A stretch of DNA of 64,000 nucleotides, from contig NZ_CH724154.1 of NCBI RefSeq assembly GCF_000153185.1, forward strand, positions 125,736-189,735, written 5' to 3'. The notes under the pieces were generated by a model that was not told the origin of the DNA, made no database searches, and worked only from the letters and a program-made list of their open reading frames with translations. Shown here piece after piece: positions 18,809 to 27,379 of the stretch; the first letter of the stretch is position 1; the number at the start of each line of letters is the position of its first letter. This DNA comes from Reinekea blandensis MED297 (GTDB lineage Bacteria > Pseudomonadota > Gammaproteobacteria > Pseudomonadales > Natronospirillaceae). The translations under genes and the position numbers were made by a program.

Positions 18809-18855
18809 TCGACCGGATCACTCAGGGTCCGACCGGATAAGGGGAGTCCGGTCGA
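18809..18855 (-). repeat. Inverted repeat between ahpC and ahpF, possible attenuator
   Basis: TCGACCGGA at 18809-18817 pairs with TCCGGTCGA at 18847-18855, and GACCGGAT occurs twice (18811 and 18831). A hairpin here could weaken ahpF expression relative to ahpC or stabilise the ahpC message. No T-run follows. Confidence 0.4.
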
Positions 18856-18873
18856 GTTGCCATTTAAGATCGT

Positions 18874-19437
18874 TTAGATCTTACCGACGAGGTCCAGGCT
18901 TGGAGTCAGAGTCGCTTCACCTTCTTCCCAAGCGGCTGGGCATACTTCGCCGTCGTGGTTCTGAACATACTGGGCCGCTTTCACTTTACGCAGCATGTCT
19001 TTCGCGCTACGGCCGATGCCCAGATCGTGAACTTCCTCAACTTTGATCACGCCATCAGGGTTGGCCAGGAACGTACCACGCAATGCTTGACCAGCGTCTT
19101 CAATCATGATGCCGAAACCACGAGTCACGGCGCCTGTAGGGTCTGCCAGCATTGGGTATTCCAGTGTATTGATCGCAGTGCTGTGCTCGTGCCATGCCGC
19201 GTGTACAAAGTGAGAGTCCGTTGATACTGAGTACACTTCAACACCCAGATCTTTCAGCTCACCGTAGATTTTCTGCATGTCTTCCAGTTCGGTTGGGCAG
19301 ACGAACGTGAAGTCCGCAGGGTAGAACAGGAAGATTGACCACTTGCCTTTCACGTCTTCGCTGGTGATCGTTTTGAACTCACCATTGTGGAACGCTTCTA
19401 CTGAGAATTCTGGGATGGTTTTGTTGATCATGGTCAT
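18874..19437 (-). CDS. ahpC: Alkyl hydroperoxide reductase subunit C (peroxiredoxin)
   Basis: A typical 2-Cys peroxiredoxin that reduces hydrogen peroxide and organic peroxides in the cytoplasm. The 187-residue product has the peroxidatic Cys47 in FTFVCPTE and the resolving Cys166 in GEVCPAAW, ending PSLDLVGKI as in E. coli AhpC. An AGGA site lies 8 nt before the first ATG; a second ATG two codons later is the E. coli-like start. It is divergent from oxyR across 158 bp, implying direct OxyR control. Confidence 0.97.
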   Translation of the reverse strand: MTMINKTIPEFSVEAFHNGEFKTITSEDVKGKWSIFLFYPADFTFVCPTELEDMQKIYGELKDLGVEVYSVSTDSHFVHAAWHEHSTAINTLEYPMLADPTGAVTRGFGIMIEDAGQALRGTFLANPDGVIKVEEVHDLGIGRSAKDMLRKVKAAQYVQNHDGEVCPAAWEEGEATLTPSLDLVGKI

Positions 19438-19551
19438 GATGGTTTTCCTCTTTGGTTTCAGTTAGTTGCTGTGTCGTTCAGCTCTGGTGACAAAGATAAG
19501 GCATGCTCGTCATTCTTTAAATCAGGTTAAAAAGATCTTTATATTCGAAAA

Positions 19552-19567
19552 AATCGATTGTACGATT
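19552..19567. promoter_or_regulatory. Inverted repeat AATCG-N6-CGATT in the ahpC-oxyR region
   Basis: Perfect 5-bp arms about 29 bp before the oxyR start. It could be an operator or part of the extended OxyR site; it does not match the full ATAG-N7 tetranucleotide pattern, so this is only a candidate. Confidence 0.3.
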
Positions 19568-19595
19568 TGCACACATTGACCTCTCGGAGCCGGTA

Positions 19596-20495
19596 ATGAT
19601 TTCGCTGAAACAGCTGAACTACGCCTTGGCCGTACAGCACACGCGCCATTTCAAGCAGGCGGCTGAACGCTGCTATGTCTCGCAGTCCACACTGAGTTCG
19701 GCCATCGCCGAGTTGGAAAGCCAGTTGGGGGTGCAGATTTTTGAGCGGGACAACAAAAAAGTCCTGATCACACCACTGGGGGAGCAGATTCTGGCTCGGG
19801 CGCAGGATGTGATTAACCAGGTACAGGACATCGAGCAGTTAGCCAAAAGCCGTTCCGAACCCTTAAGTCAACCGATGAAGCTGGGCGTCATTCCAACCAT
19901 CGGACCTTACTTGTTACCTCAGGTATTGCCCGCTTTGCGACGCCAATACCCCGATTTTGAGCTGTCGCTGGTCGAGAGCCAGTCGGCCGATCTCGTCGAC
20001 AAAGTCCGACGCGGCGTACTGGATACCGCCATCATCGCCTTGCCGTACGATACCGAAGGCTTGCTGACCTTCCCGTTCTGGGAAGAAGACTTCTATGCCA
20101 TCTGTCATCAGGACTTACCGCTGGCCCGGGTCGACAACATCGACAAGGCCACCTTGCAGGACACCTCATTGCTGTTGCTCGATGAAGGTCACTGCCTGAC
20201 CGATCATGCACTGTCCGTCTGTAACATGCCCCGACCGACTCAGGATAAAGGTGTCGCCGGTACCAGCCTGTTTACGCTGGTACAAATGGTTGCCGGCAAA
20301 ATGGGCACAACGCTGGTGCCGAAGATGGCGTTGAACAGCTTCATCCCCAATAACCCGGAACTGAAAGCCATGCATCTGGATGAACCCGGTCCGCATCGGA
20401 AGATCGCCTTCATCATTCGGCCAAACTACGCCGGCATTGAAGACATTGAACGATTGAAAGGCATTTTCTGTGAGGCACTGTCTGCTTCGGAATAG
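19596..20495 (+). CDS. oxyR: Hydrogen peroxide sensor OxyR
   Basis: A LysR-type regulator activated by a disulphide after peroxide exposure. The 299-residue product has the N-terminal helix-turn-helix (HFKQAAERCYVSQSTLSSAI core) and the redox pair Cys200 and Cys209 in GHCLTDHALSVC, spaced as Cys199/Cys208 of E. coli OxyR. Placement opposite ahpC supports the assignment. GGAG-type bases lie just upstream of the ATG. A weak CCGAA/TTCGG hairpin follows the stop. Confidence 0.95.
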   Translation: MISLKQLNYALAVQHTRHFKQAAERCYVSQSTLSSAIAELESQLGVQIFERDNKKVLITPLGEQILARAQDVINQVQDIEQLAKSRSEPLSQPMKLGVIPTIGPYLLPQVLPALRRQYPDFELSLVESQSADLVDKVRRGVLDTAIIALPYDTEGLLTFPFWEEDFYAICHQDLPLARVDNIDKATLQDTSLLLLDEGHCLTDHALSVCNMPRPTQDKGVAGTSLFTLVQMVAGKMGTTLVPKMALNSFIPNNPELKAMHLDEPGPHRKIAFIIRPNYAGIEDIERLKGIFCEALSASE

Positions 20496-20588
20496 CCGAA
20501 GCTGATGTTCGGATTTATTTGATTGCAGCATCAATGTGGTAAGCGCATCGTTATCAGCAAGTCCAAATCAACCCAAAGGAGCGCTGAG

Positions 20589-20687
20589 ATGACACATACA
20601 ACCGAAACCCGCTGCAATTACAGCAATGACTACTACGGTGACCGAGTCTGCAAACCCACGTCACCGCAGACAACCACAAAAGACTGA
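20589..20687 (+). CDS. Candidate 32-residue small protein downstream of oxyR
   Basis: An ATG is preceded by AAAGGAG with 7 nt spacing, one of the best ribosome sites in the window, and the frame stays open to TGA at 20685. The product is polar and Thr-rich, with two cysteines (Cys9 and Cys21), NYSNDYYGD in the middle and no membrane segment. It lies 93 bp after oxyR and 55 bp before the next gene. I recognise no family. Either a real small protein, a translated leader, or chance. Confidence 0.45.
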   Translation: MTHTTETRCNYSNDYYGDRVCKPTSPQTTTKD

Positions 20688-20742
20688 CCGAACAACCACT
20701 GTACGGTAAACTGCGGTTTTCACATTGCATGGGGGCCACCGC

Positions 20743-21306
20743 ATGGCTGAAACCGCACTGAATTTTCTGGATGTTCTGATCTGGCCGGTGATCGTTCTCA
20801 CCGGTCTGTTTCTGTTCCGCCAACCACTGCTGGAACGCTTGAGTCACGCCAACAAGTTAAAATACAAAGATCTGGAAATCGAATTCAGCGAAGACATACA
20901 AACCGTTCAACAGGTTGCCCAACAAGCCTTTCCTATTCAGCAACAGGATATCAAAGCTCAGCTCTTGGCTCGCGCGGTCCATTTTCCCAGTACGACCATC
21001 CGGGATGCCTGGCGCGAGGTCGATCAAGCCGCACTCGCCTTACTCCAACTGCACGACGCCGACGATGACATTTCTGATGACACGCGTTTTAAAGACATCG
21101 CCGATGCTCTGATGGACGAGAACCTGCTGAGCACGAAACAAATCAAGTTGTTTCATGAACTTCGACGACTGCGCAACAAAGCCGCCCATGCGGAAGATTT
21201 CACTGTGAGCACGGCCGATGCGATTCAGTACGTGGAACTGTGCTTTCGTGTAATCGACTCATTGATTACTGCAGCCGGAAGCTCAACCGTAAAGATGGCA
21301 CCTTAG
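20743..21306 (+). CDS. Hypothetical protein with one N-terminal membrane segment
   Basis: The 187-residue product starts with a hydrophobic segment at about residues 6-24 and is then cytoplasmic, helical and rich in Asp and Gln. The C-terminal half (KLFHELRRLRNKAAH around 135-150) is the HEPN/DUF4145-like pattern RxLRNxxAH seen in many membrane-tethered hypotheticals. ATG 20743 is preceded by GGGGG; an upstream TTG at 20725 is less likely. Function unknown. It may share a message with oxyR or the 32-codon ORF. Confidence 0.75.
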   Translation: MAETALNFLDVLIWPVIVLTGLFLFRQPLLERLSHANKLKYKDLEIEFSEDIQTVQQVAQQAFPIQQQDIKAQLLARAVHFPSTTIRDAWREVDQAALALLQLHDADDDISDDTRFKDIADALMDENLLSTKQIKLFHELRRLRNKAAHAEDFTVSTADAIQYVELCFRVIDSLITAAGSSTVKMAP

Positions 21307-21345
21307 CGGAAAAACGGCACACCGGGCTGATTCATAAAGCGCTTA

Positions 21346-21882
21346 TTAGCTTGCGCTGAGACGACTGACAAGGCGAACCGGGCAATCATCCTGTATCAGT
21401 AAATCCGCATGGTCCTCCCAGAGAAATCCGGAACGCTGCATGTTTTGAATCATCTCAAACATAGGATCGTAGTAGCCTTGAACATTGTAAAAGGCGACAG
21501 GCTTCTGATGATGGCCGAGCTGCGCCCAGGTCCAGGCTTCAAAAATTTCGTCTAAGGTGCCCGCACCGCCGGGCAACGCGACGAACGCATCGGCCAGTTC
21601 TGCCATGCGAGCCTTACGGGCATGCATATCTGACACGTCTTCGAGCCGCGTCAAGCCGGTATGAGCCACTTCCTGATGTGACAACTGCGTTGGGATCACA
21701 CCGATGACCTCCTGACCTCCAGCCAGAACTGCATCAGCGATGACGCCCATTAAACCGACCTGCCCACCGCCGTACACAATGGAATGGCCGGCATCGGTAA
21801 GGGCCTGACCGAGCTTGGTCGTCGACTCGGCAAAGGCCGGATCGTGACCCAGTTTCGAGCCACAAAACACCGCGACCCTCAT
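21346..21882 (-). CDS. LOG-family nucleoside 5'-monophosphate phosphoribohydrolase
   Basis: A 178-residue Rossmann protein of the TIGR00730 family. It starts MRVAVFCGSKLG and carries the diagnostic nucleotide motif PGGAGTLDE with downstream EAWTWAQLG. Members remove the ribose phosphate from AMP-like or cytokinin nucleotides; in bacteria many act on AMP or other nucleotides and were once called lysine decarboxylases. Its start overlaps the preceding gene stop by 4 nt. Confidence 0.9.
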   Translation of the reverse strand: MRVAVFCGSKLGHDPAFAESTTKLGQALTDAGHSIVYGGGQVGLMGVIADAVLAGGQEVIGVIPTQLSHQEVAHTGLTRLEDVSDMHARKARMAELADAFVALPGGAGTLDEIFEAWTWAQLGHHQKPVAFYNVQGYYDPMFEMIQNMQRSGFLWEDHADLLIQDDCPVRLVSRLSAS

Positions 21883-22157
21883 TTGGTGCCCCAGATTTTA
21901 GCAACCGCCGCATCGGAACCCAGCGTTGCGATAACCAGGGCAACAAAACCCAGAAGGAAAAAGAACACCACGGGAACCAACGCACCCAAACTTCCAATGC
22001 TCAATGCCACCCAGGCCGAACCGAGTGAGAGGCCGATAAACACCACACTGAGAAACAGCAAAGCCATGCGATGCGACTTCTGATAATTGTCCGGCGCCGT
22101 ATCGGATTCAAAAAACCGTAAAATGGGCCAGCAAACTTTGGTGAGTAATGATTTCAT
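21879..22157 (-). CDS. Small membrane protein coupled to the LOG gene
   Basis: A 92-residue protein with a polar N-terminus and two hydrophobic helices (about 30-50 and 55-78). I do not recognise a family. The ATGA overlap with the LOG-family gene shows translational coupling, so the two likely act in one pathway or condition. Confidence 0.7.
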   Translation of the reverse strand: MKSLLTKVCWPILRFFESDTAPDNYQKSHRMALLFLSVVFIGLSLGSAWVALSIGSLGALVPVVFFFLLGFVALVIATLGSDAAVAKIWGTK

Positions 22158-22225
22158 GAGTTGTCTTTGATCAGAACGAAGCCTTACTTCAGGGTACCTC
22201 TAATAAGCCTGATGGTGCTATGGCT

Positions 22226-22315
22226 TTTCAGAAAAAGTGACTGTCTAGGCGCGGTTAGCAGCGAATGTCTGGACCTTTGCAAAAACCGGAACAACGACAG
22301 GCACTTTTTCTGAAA
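22226..22315. repeat. Long imperfect inverted repeat between operons
   Basis: Arms at 22226-22245 and 22296-22315 match at 19 of 20 positions around a 50-nt centre. On the minus strand the hairpin lies before the LOG operon and after the phosphatase operon, so it may be part of a terminator or a small mobile-type palindrome. I saw no second copy in the window. Confidence 0.6.
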
Positions 22316-22408
22316 GTCGGGATGCCGCACCACCCTTCGGGCGAGCCTGAAACGAAACCATCAAAATCGAGCCACACCCAGAATAGGTTTGAATGCAGAC
22401 CTTAGAAC

Positions 22409-23296
22409 TCAGACGCTCAACCAAGGCGCAATAAACTCAAGTAAGGCTGAATGCAATGCCGGATCGCTGGCAAACACAACCCCCGTGCGGTTCAGGTACA
22501 ACGATTCTGCGCTGTTTAAGGGCAACGGTCGTCCAAAAGCATCCGAGCAGGGTTTACCTGTGGCGGCGAACAGTCCGGCCGATGCGGCAAAGTCCCACAA
22601 TGCACCGCCACCGCGATTCGCTTTTGGCAGTTTCAGATAAAAGGCATGCGACGATTGCAGTACACCGACGGCATTCATGACAGCGCCCCGGTCAGACACC
22701 ATTTGCACATTCGAGTACCCCAACTGGCGGGCAAAACCGGTCAGTTGCTGCATAAATGGCGCAAAGGCGGGCTGCTTAAAAAAGCCGGTGTCGGTAAAAA
22801 AGGTCAGCGTTTCTTTGACAGTCACCGCAGGAGTCGGCGCGGACAGGCGCCAGGACAACCAGCGCTGTCCGCTCGGCGGATGTAAAACACCACCGAGTAA
22901 GGGTGTACCGTCCTGAGCGACCAGGGCAATAGCAACGGAGTATCCCTGCCCGTCTTCAATAAACGACAAGGTGCCGTCGAGTGGGTCAACGCACCAGAAC
23001 GCCGACGCGGTTAAGCGAGAATGGTGCGACTCGTCTTCAAGGCTGTCGCTGCTTTCTTCACCAAGCCAGGCCAGGGACAGTTCATCGCTGACCGGCTGTA
23101 AGGCTTGGTAGATGGATTTTTCAATGGCAATGTCGAGGTCGGTCACCACCTGCGACGCTTCTGATTCTCCACCGCGTTTACGGTGAATCGTCAGGGCCTG
23201 TCGATCAACCTGAACAAACTGTTGTTCGGCCGCATTAAGCGCCGCTTCCAAAGCCTGCCGACAGTGATCAATCGCCAACGAAGAAAACGACGTCAT
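22409..23296 (-). CDS. Inositol-monophosphatase-family phosphatase
   Basis: The 295-residue product has the metal-binding motifs of this lithium-sensitive family: VVTDLD at 50-55, GEES at 79-82, DPLDGT at 104-109 and WDFAASAGL near the C-terminus. Family members hydrolyse inositol phosphate, PAP (CysQ) or sugar phosphates; sequence alone does not choose between them. It is last in a four-gene operon and overlaps the kinase gene by 4 nt, which suggests a substrate related to those kinases. Confidence 0.88.
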   Translation of the reverse strand: MTSFSSLAIDHCRQALEAALNAAEQQFVQVDRQALTIHRKRGGESEASQVVTDLDIAIEKSIYQALQPVSDELSLAWLGEESSDSLEDESHHSRLTASAFWCVDPLDGTLSFIEDGQGYSVAIALVAQDGTPLLGGVLHPPSGQRWLSWRLSAPTPAVTVKETLTFFTDTGFFKQPAFAPFMQQLTGFARQLGYSNVQMVSDRGAVMNAVGVLQSSHAFYLKLPKANRGGGALWDFAASAGLFAATGKPCSDAFGRPLPLNSAESLYLNRTGVVFASDPALHSALLEFIAPWLSV

Positions 23297-24276
23297 TCGG
23301 GACTCCTGTGTAGATAATGCAAAGCCTGTGCAGTCTGTTCAGCCATATAACCATTCAGCTTCCAATGCGTTGGACTCCAACCGGACAGAAACCGCTGAAA
23401 GTCAGCCCAGGCGAGGGGATACAGTGCGCGCCAGTCGTTTTCCAGTTGCAATCGCTCAGTTTGCGTCAAGCGATCAGATAACGCATCCGCCAGCACCGCA
23501 AAATAAACATTCAACAAATCCTCCGCGTGAGCAAAACATTGCGCTTCGCTCAGGCAACTGGTCATGAAATAGACCACGTCTTTCATACCGCATCCGCGTC
23601 CGACGTACTGAAAATCGACGGCCGCAACGCGTTGGCCGTCTTCGCTGAAACAGAAATTTGCCAACTTTGCATCGCCGTGCACCAGCGTCTGATAAGCCGT
23701 CTGACGCAGGGCACTATCAATGGCCTGAGCCGACCGTTTGAGTGGACTGCCGGGCATGGCCGCATACTCATCCGGCCGGGTGTCCAGATGCCAGTAGGTT
23801 CCAGTTGGCCAGAGGTTTTCCGGTTCAACCGACAGAAAACGCGCATGAAAATGAGCGAGCCAATGCAAACAAACGCGCACCTGGACCAGCTCGATCTGTT
23901 CAGGAACCACCGGAAAATGCGGACTGAGATCTTCCAAGACCAGATCGAGCCGGTTCTCATTCTGCTGTACCGCCAAAGGCTGCGGACAATAACAGTCGCT
24001 CGAGACCCGTGGCGCATAATGTTGGTACCAGGCTGTTTCTACCTGATAGGACGTCAGTTTTCGCTGATGAGAAAAATCAGACTGCCAACCGCGGGGATGA
24101 GCCGCCGCCGGCAATGGAAAGGCGACCTGTTTTACCACAACGGTTTGCGGACCATTCCCGTCTAAAAACACCCGGGATAATTCCCCGTACCCACCCCACA
24201 AGGTTTGCATTGGCTCGACGCTTACGACTGTGCCAAGCGACGCCAACAGGCCACCTAAGGTGTCGTCAGTTGTCAT
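23293..24276 (-). CDS. EcKL/APH-type small-molecule kinase
   Basis: A 327-residue protein of the aminoglycoside-phosphotransferase fold. Visible motifs are the VVVKQ lysine strand (Lys49), LVLEDL hinge near 112-117, the catalytic HGDAKLANF at 200-208 and the DFQYVGRGCGMKDV metal segment starting at Asp221. These words are typical of the ecdysteroid-kinase-like branch, in which bacterial substrates are unknown. It overlaps the fructosamine-kinase-like gene by 11 nt and the phosphatase gene by 4 nt. Confidence 0.82.
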   Translation of the reverse strand: MTTDDTLGGLLASLGTVVSVEPMQTLWGGYGELSRVFLDGNGPQTVVVKQVAFPLPAAAHPRGWQSDFSHQRKLTSYQVETAWYQHYAPRVSSDCYCPQPLAVQQNENRLDLVLEDLSPHFPVVPEQIELVQVRVCLHWLAHFHARFLSVEPENLWPTGTYWHLDTRPDEYAAMPGSPLKRSAQAIDSALRQTAYQTLVHGDAKLANFCFSEDGQRVAAVDFQYVGRGCGMKDVVYFMTSCLSEAQCFAHAEDLLNVYFAVLADALSDRLTQTERLQLENDWRALYPLAWADFQRFLSGWSPTHWKLNGYMAEQTAQALHYLHRSPE

Positions 24277-25126
24277 GTAGCACCCTTTCTAATCGATGCT
24301 GCGCATCGGACAGATACGCGCCCCCGAATATCAGCGCATGGTTCAGGATATGATAAAGCTGATACCAGGGTCGTCGACGCGGGTAACCGGCGTCTAAAGG
24401 CCAGACCGCCTCGTAGCCCTGATAAAACTCAGCCGGGAAACCTCCAAACAACTCTGTCAAAGCCAAATCAGTCTCCCGATCGCCATAGTAACTGGCCGGG
24501 TCAAAAAACACCGGTCGCCCCTGTTTGTCTCCGGCCAGATTGCCACTCCATAGGTCACCATGCAGCAACGATGCAGCGGGTTGATATTCTCGAAAACAAT
24601 CATGAAAGGCGGTCAAATCCGGGAGCCGTCTCGTTAATGCCGGTTCGTCCAACTGATGAATCAAGGGGGTCAGTCGCTGCTCTATGAAAAAATCACCCCA
24701 GTTGCTTTGCCAGTCATTGGGCTGAACGGTTGTCCCTAACAGGTTGTCCGCATACCAGCCACAGGACGTTTGAGTAACCTGATGGCATCGTGCCAATTGC
24801 TGTCCCGCCATAAAAAAACCGGCAGCTGGCAAGCCACTCAGATCACACCAGGTCAGAACCAGGGCCTGAACGTCGCCAACGGCCGACTGAGCTAAAACCT
24901 TCGGTGTCGACAGTCCACCCACTTCCGACAACTCCGTCAGTGCGCGGGCTTCTTCTGTAAAAAAATCAGCGTCATCGGTTCGTTGAAGTTTCACAAACAG
25001 CGACGGCCCTGAGCCTTCAACGCGATAGGCCTGATTAATCTGCCCACCATGACAGGGCGTGGCCGTCAGCCTTTCTTCCCCGGCTAACTGACACTGCTGT
25101 AATAATTGCTGAATGAGCGCAGTCAT
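24266..25126 (-). CDS. Fructosamine-3-kinase-family protein
   Basis: The 286-residue product has the family pattern: GGxINxAY at 27-34, lysine strand LFVKLQ (Lys46), GWYADNLLG near 123-131, LLHGDLWSGN at 187-196 and FFDPASYYGDRETDLA starting at 207. Relatives phosphorylate ketoamines formed by glycation (fructosamines, ribulosamines), triggering their breakdown. E. coli YniA is the enteric counterpart. Its ATG overlaps the GFA gene stop by 4 nt. Confidence 0.9.
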   Translation of the reverse strand: MTALIQQLLQQCQLAGEERLTATPCHGGQINQAYRVEGSGPSLFVKLQRTDDADFFTEEARALTELSEVGGLSTPKVLAQSAVGDVQALVLTWCDLSGLPAAGFFMAGQQLARCHQVTQTSCGWYADNLLGTTVQPNDWQSNWGDFFIEQRLTPLIHQLDEPALTRRLPDLTAFHDCFREYQPAASLLHGDLWSGNLAGDKQGRPVFFDPASYYGDRETDLALTELFGGFPAEFYQGYEAVWPLDAGYPRRRPWYQLYHILNHALIFGGAYLSDAQHRLERVLHDN

Positions 25127-25563
25127 GATTTGGATCGGGTCGCGCCGCGAATATCCACCTGGTTAAAATCGGGCCATTCATCCCATTGTGGATAATGCGC
25201 ATCGGGTTCATCCCACGGTGCCCGGTGCGACATAAAAATGTGAGCGGCCGGTTGTTGCGTCACATCGGTGTCGAGTGAACCCAGACGGACACGGACGTAA
25301 TCGCCACCTTGGCCAACCTGAGTGAACAGCGGGCTGCCACAACGGCTACAGAAATAGCGCCGCTTTCCCGGCGAAGACTCGTAAGTTGTTAGCCGTTGAT
25401 TCGGATCATCAACAAGGAAGTCGTCACGTGCGACCGCGACGTTTATACCGCCGATCGAACCGCTGGCTTTGCGACAGGAACGGCAATGGCAGATGACATA
25501 ATCGCCTTCGATATGCTCAAACTCGTAACGGACATCGCCGCATAGGCAGCTTCCGTGGTGCAT
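25123..25563 (-). CDS. GFA-family zinc protein
   Basis: The 146-residue product has the cysteine pattern of the glutathione-dependent formaldehyde-activating (GFA/Mss4-like) fold: GSCLCG near the N-terminus, CHCRSCRK in the middle and CSRCGSP further on. The name reflects one characterised member; most are of unknown role. I chose ATG 25563 with a modest GGA site; an upstream in-frame TTG would add four residues. It heads the coupled kinase/phosphatase operon. Confidence 0.85.
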   Translation of the reverse strand: MHHGSCLCGDVRYEFEHIEGDYVICHCRSCRKASGSIGGINVAVARDDFLVDDPNQRLTTYESSPGKRRYFCSRCGSPLFTQVGQGGDYVRVRLGSLDTDVTQQPAAHIFMSHRAPWDEPDAHYPQWDEWPDFNQVDIRGATRSKS

Positions 25564-25613
25564 AAAATAGTCCAAAATCGAAATGAACGGACATTGTCGG
25601 ACGATGATCAGGC

Positions 25614-26039
25614 TTATTCAATGCCGATCTGTTCAAAGGTTCCCGGCGGACCGGTGACCCGCGTCCGGACGACCTGCTGTGACACCGCCATGACATTGCA
25701 TTCGTAGTAGTACGCTGTGCGCTCCTGCCCTTCAATGGTGAGATCCAGAATCACGAAGTATTCCTGAGTATCCGCCAGATACCGGGTCGACATGGAATCC
25801 ATTCGCGAGTCCAGCAAGGCACTGCCGATTTGGGCGCGGGCGCTGCGTTTACAGGCTTCAACGGCAGGTTGGAGACTGCCTTCGGCACGATCGGCACCCT
25901 CCAGTTGGTCACTGCGAAAGGGAGCGAGCACCGAGTAACCGGTGAACTCACTCAACACGTAAAGGCCCATCACAGCGATAACAAACAGCACGGAAACAAT
26001 CAGCCACGCAGATGAAGACTCAGGTTTTCGGTCAGCCAT
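25614..26039 (-). CDS. Hypothetical single-pass membrane protein
   Basis: The 141-residue product has a short cytoplasmic head, one membrane segment at about 12-32 and an extracytoplasmic domain with two cysteines (in EACKRSARAQIG and YECNVMAV) that could pair. No family recognised. It lies 50 bp before the GFA gene on the same strand and may lead that operon. Confidence 0.7.
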   Translation of the reverse strand: MADRKPESSSAWLIVSVLFVIAVMGLYVLSEFTGYSVLAPFRSDQLEGADRAEGSLQPAVEACKRSARAQIGSALLDSRMDSMSTRYLADTQEYFVILDLTIEGQERTAYYYECNVMAVSQQVVRTRVTGPPGTFEQIGIE

Positions 26040-26156
26040 GACGATTCAAACAACACCTCAATAACAGGTCATCCTCACATCATAGGACATTTCCGGGCGC
26101 TGTCACCTGCACGGGAAAGTCGCCACCTGTATGCAGAAGCGACGCCACCGAAAACC

Positions 26157-26175
26157 GATAACAATTATCATTTAC
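26157..26175. promoter_or_regulatory. Fur box before the esterase gene
   Basis: GATAACAATTATCATTTAC matches the 19-bp Fur consensus at 14 positions. It lies about 53 bp before the start codon, suitable for iron repression. Confidence 0.7.
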
Positions 26176-26227
26176 ATTAAAGATCAGGGTGCGCTATGGT
26201 TTCGCTCCTGCTATCAGAGACTCAGCC

Positions 26228-27316
26228 ATGCCAACCACGCGTTTTACCTTCGCCGCCGATGCCCACCGAGTATTTATCGACATCAACGGCATCACCAATC
26301 ATCACGCCGAACAACTGACAGAAATGCAACGCGATCTGTCAGGACGCTGGTTCATCGACGTGGAGATCCCAACCGGCTTTATCGGTTCATACGCGTTCAT
26401 GCCCATCACCGATTCGCTGCCGACCTTTGCGAGCAGTCGCGAACGTTGGCGTTACCTGTCGCCCATAGCTGTGGCGGACCCGGCTAACCGAGGTCCGGTC
26501 TTAGGCAATGCCTGGGGCGGAAGCGCCTCCGTTTTTGACCCTGAAGGCCAACTGGCGGACATTGATTTCAGCGTTCTGTCACTGCCGGTTCAGACCTGGC
26601 GCAGCCAGATGCTGAACAATGAGCGTGCCGTCTGGTGGCTGAACACCCAACCCTCGGATGATCAACAACCGGTGCCGTGGGTCATCCTGCTGGACGGTGA
26701 AGACTGGGTAAAAAACCTGCCAATCGCCCCGACACTGCTGCAGATGACACAAACCGGTACCCTACCGCCCGCCAAATACCTGTTTATCAGCCGGCGTAAT
26801 CTGGAAAGCCGAAGCGGAGAACTGCCCAACAACCCGCGCTTCTGGCAGGCCGTGATTCAGGAGCTTCTGCCGGCCATGCAGGAGACCTTGGGTGCATCAC
26901 CCGAAGAGGTGGTGGTCGCCGGCCAAAGCTTTGGCGGCTTGTCCGCCGTTTATGCAGCGTTGCACTTCGGCGATACCGTGCGCAAGGCCATCAGCCAGTC
27001 GGGCTCGTTCTGGTACCCCGACCGACAAGCGGCCATGGACGATCACCTGACCGACTTTACCGTCGATACGGCGCTGCAAACCGTTCGGCAACGGAAACCT
27101 ACGTCCATTCATCTCACCGCCGGTACGTTAGAAGGTAATATGCCGGTATTTTCACAAGCCATGGCTCGGGTGCTGGACGCGCAGCAGGTCCCGTTTACCT
27201 TACGCCATGTGGTTGGTGGTCACGACCGAGCCAGTTGGTTCCTGTCGTTGCTGGATGGACTGATCTGGTCCCTGACTGACGGTCCGGCTGATACGAATCA
27301 AGAGAATGATAATTAA
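26228..27316 (+). CDS. Enterochelin-esterase-like ferric siderophore hydrolase
   Basis: The 362-residue product belongs to the Fes/IroD esterase family: an N-terminal domain followed by an alpha/beta hydrolase with the nucleophile Ser234 in GQSFGG, and a C-terminal GGHDRASW carrying the catalytic His. It would cleave a catecholate tri-ester siderophore after uptake, releasing iron in the cytoplasm. ATG 26228 is preferred; its ribosome site (AGAGA) is weak and a GTG at 26189 is possible. A Fur box precedes it. No siderophore synthesis genes are in view. Confidence 0.85.
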   Translation: MPTTRFTFAADAHRVFIDINGITNHHAEQLTEMQRDLSGRWFIDVEIPTGFIGSYAFMPITDSLPTFASSRERWRYLSPIAVADPANRGPVLGNAWGGSASVFDPEGQLADIDFSVLSLPVQTWRSQMLNNERAVWWLNTQPSDDQQPVPWVILLDGEDWVKNLPIAPTLLQMTQTGTLPPAKYLFISRRNLESRSGELPNNPRFWQAVIQELLPAMQETLGASPEEVVVAGQSFGGLSAVYAALHFGDTVRKAISQSGSFWYPDRQAAMDDHLTDFTVDTALQTVRQRKPTSIHLTAGTLEGNMPVFSQAMARVLDAQQVPFTLRHVVGGHDRASWFLSLLDGLIWSLTDGPADTNQENDN

Positions 27317-27326
27317 TATCATTTAC
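27308..27326. promoter_or_regulatory. Fur box before the siderophore-interacting protein gene
   Basis: GATAATTAATATCATTTAC matches Fur consensus at 14 of 19. It overlaps the 3' end of the esterase gene and lies about 54 bp before the next start. Confidence 0.7.
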
Positions 27327-27379
27327 AAATAAGAATTACTCCCATAAAATCCCTGCCATTCTGACCGATAGGAACTGGC

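Noticed and set aside
20519..20534. TTGAT-N6-ATCAA inverted repeat after oxyR, FNR-like
   Set aside because: The spacer is 6 instead of 4 bases and there is no promoter at a suitable distance.
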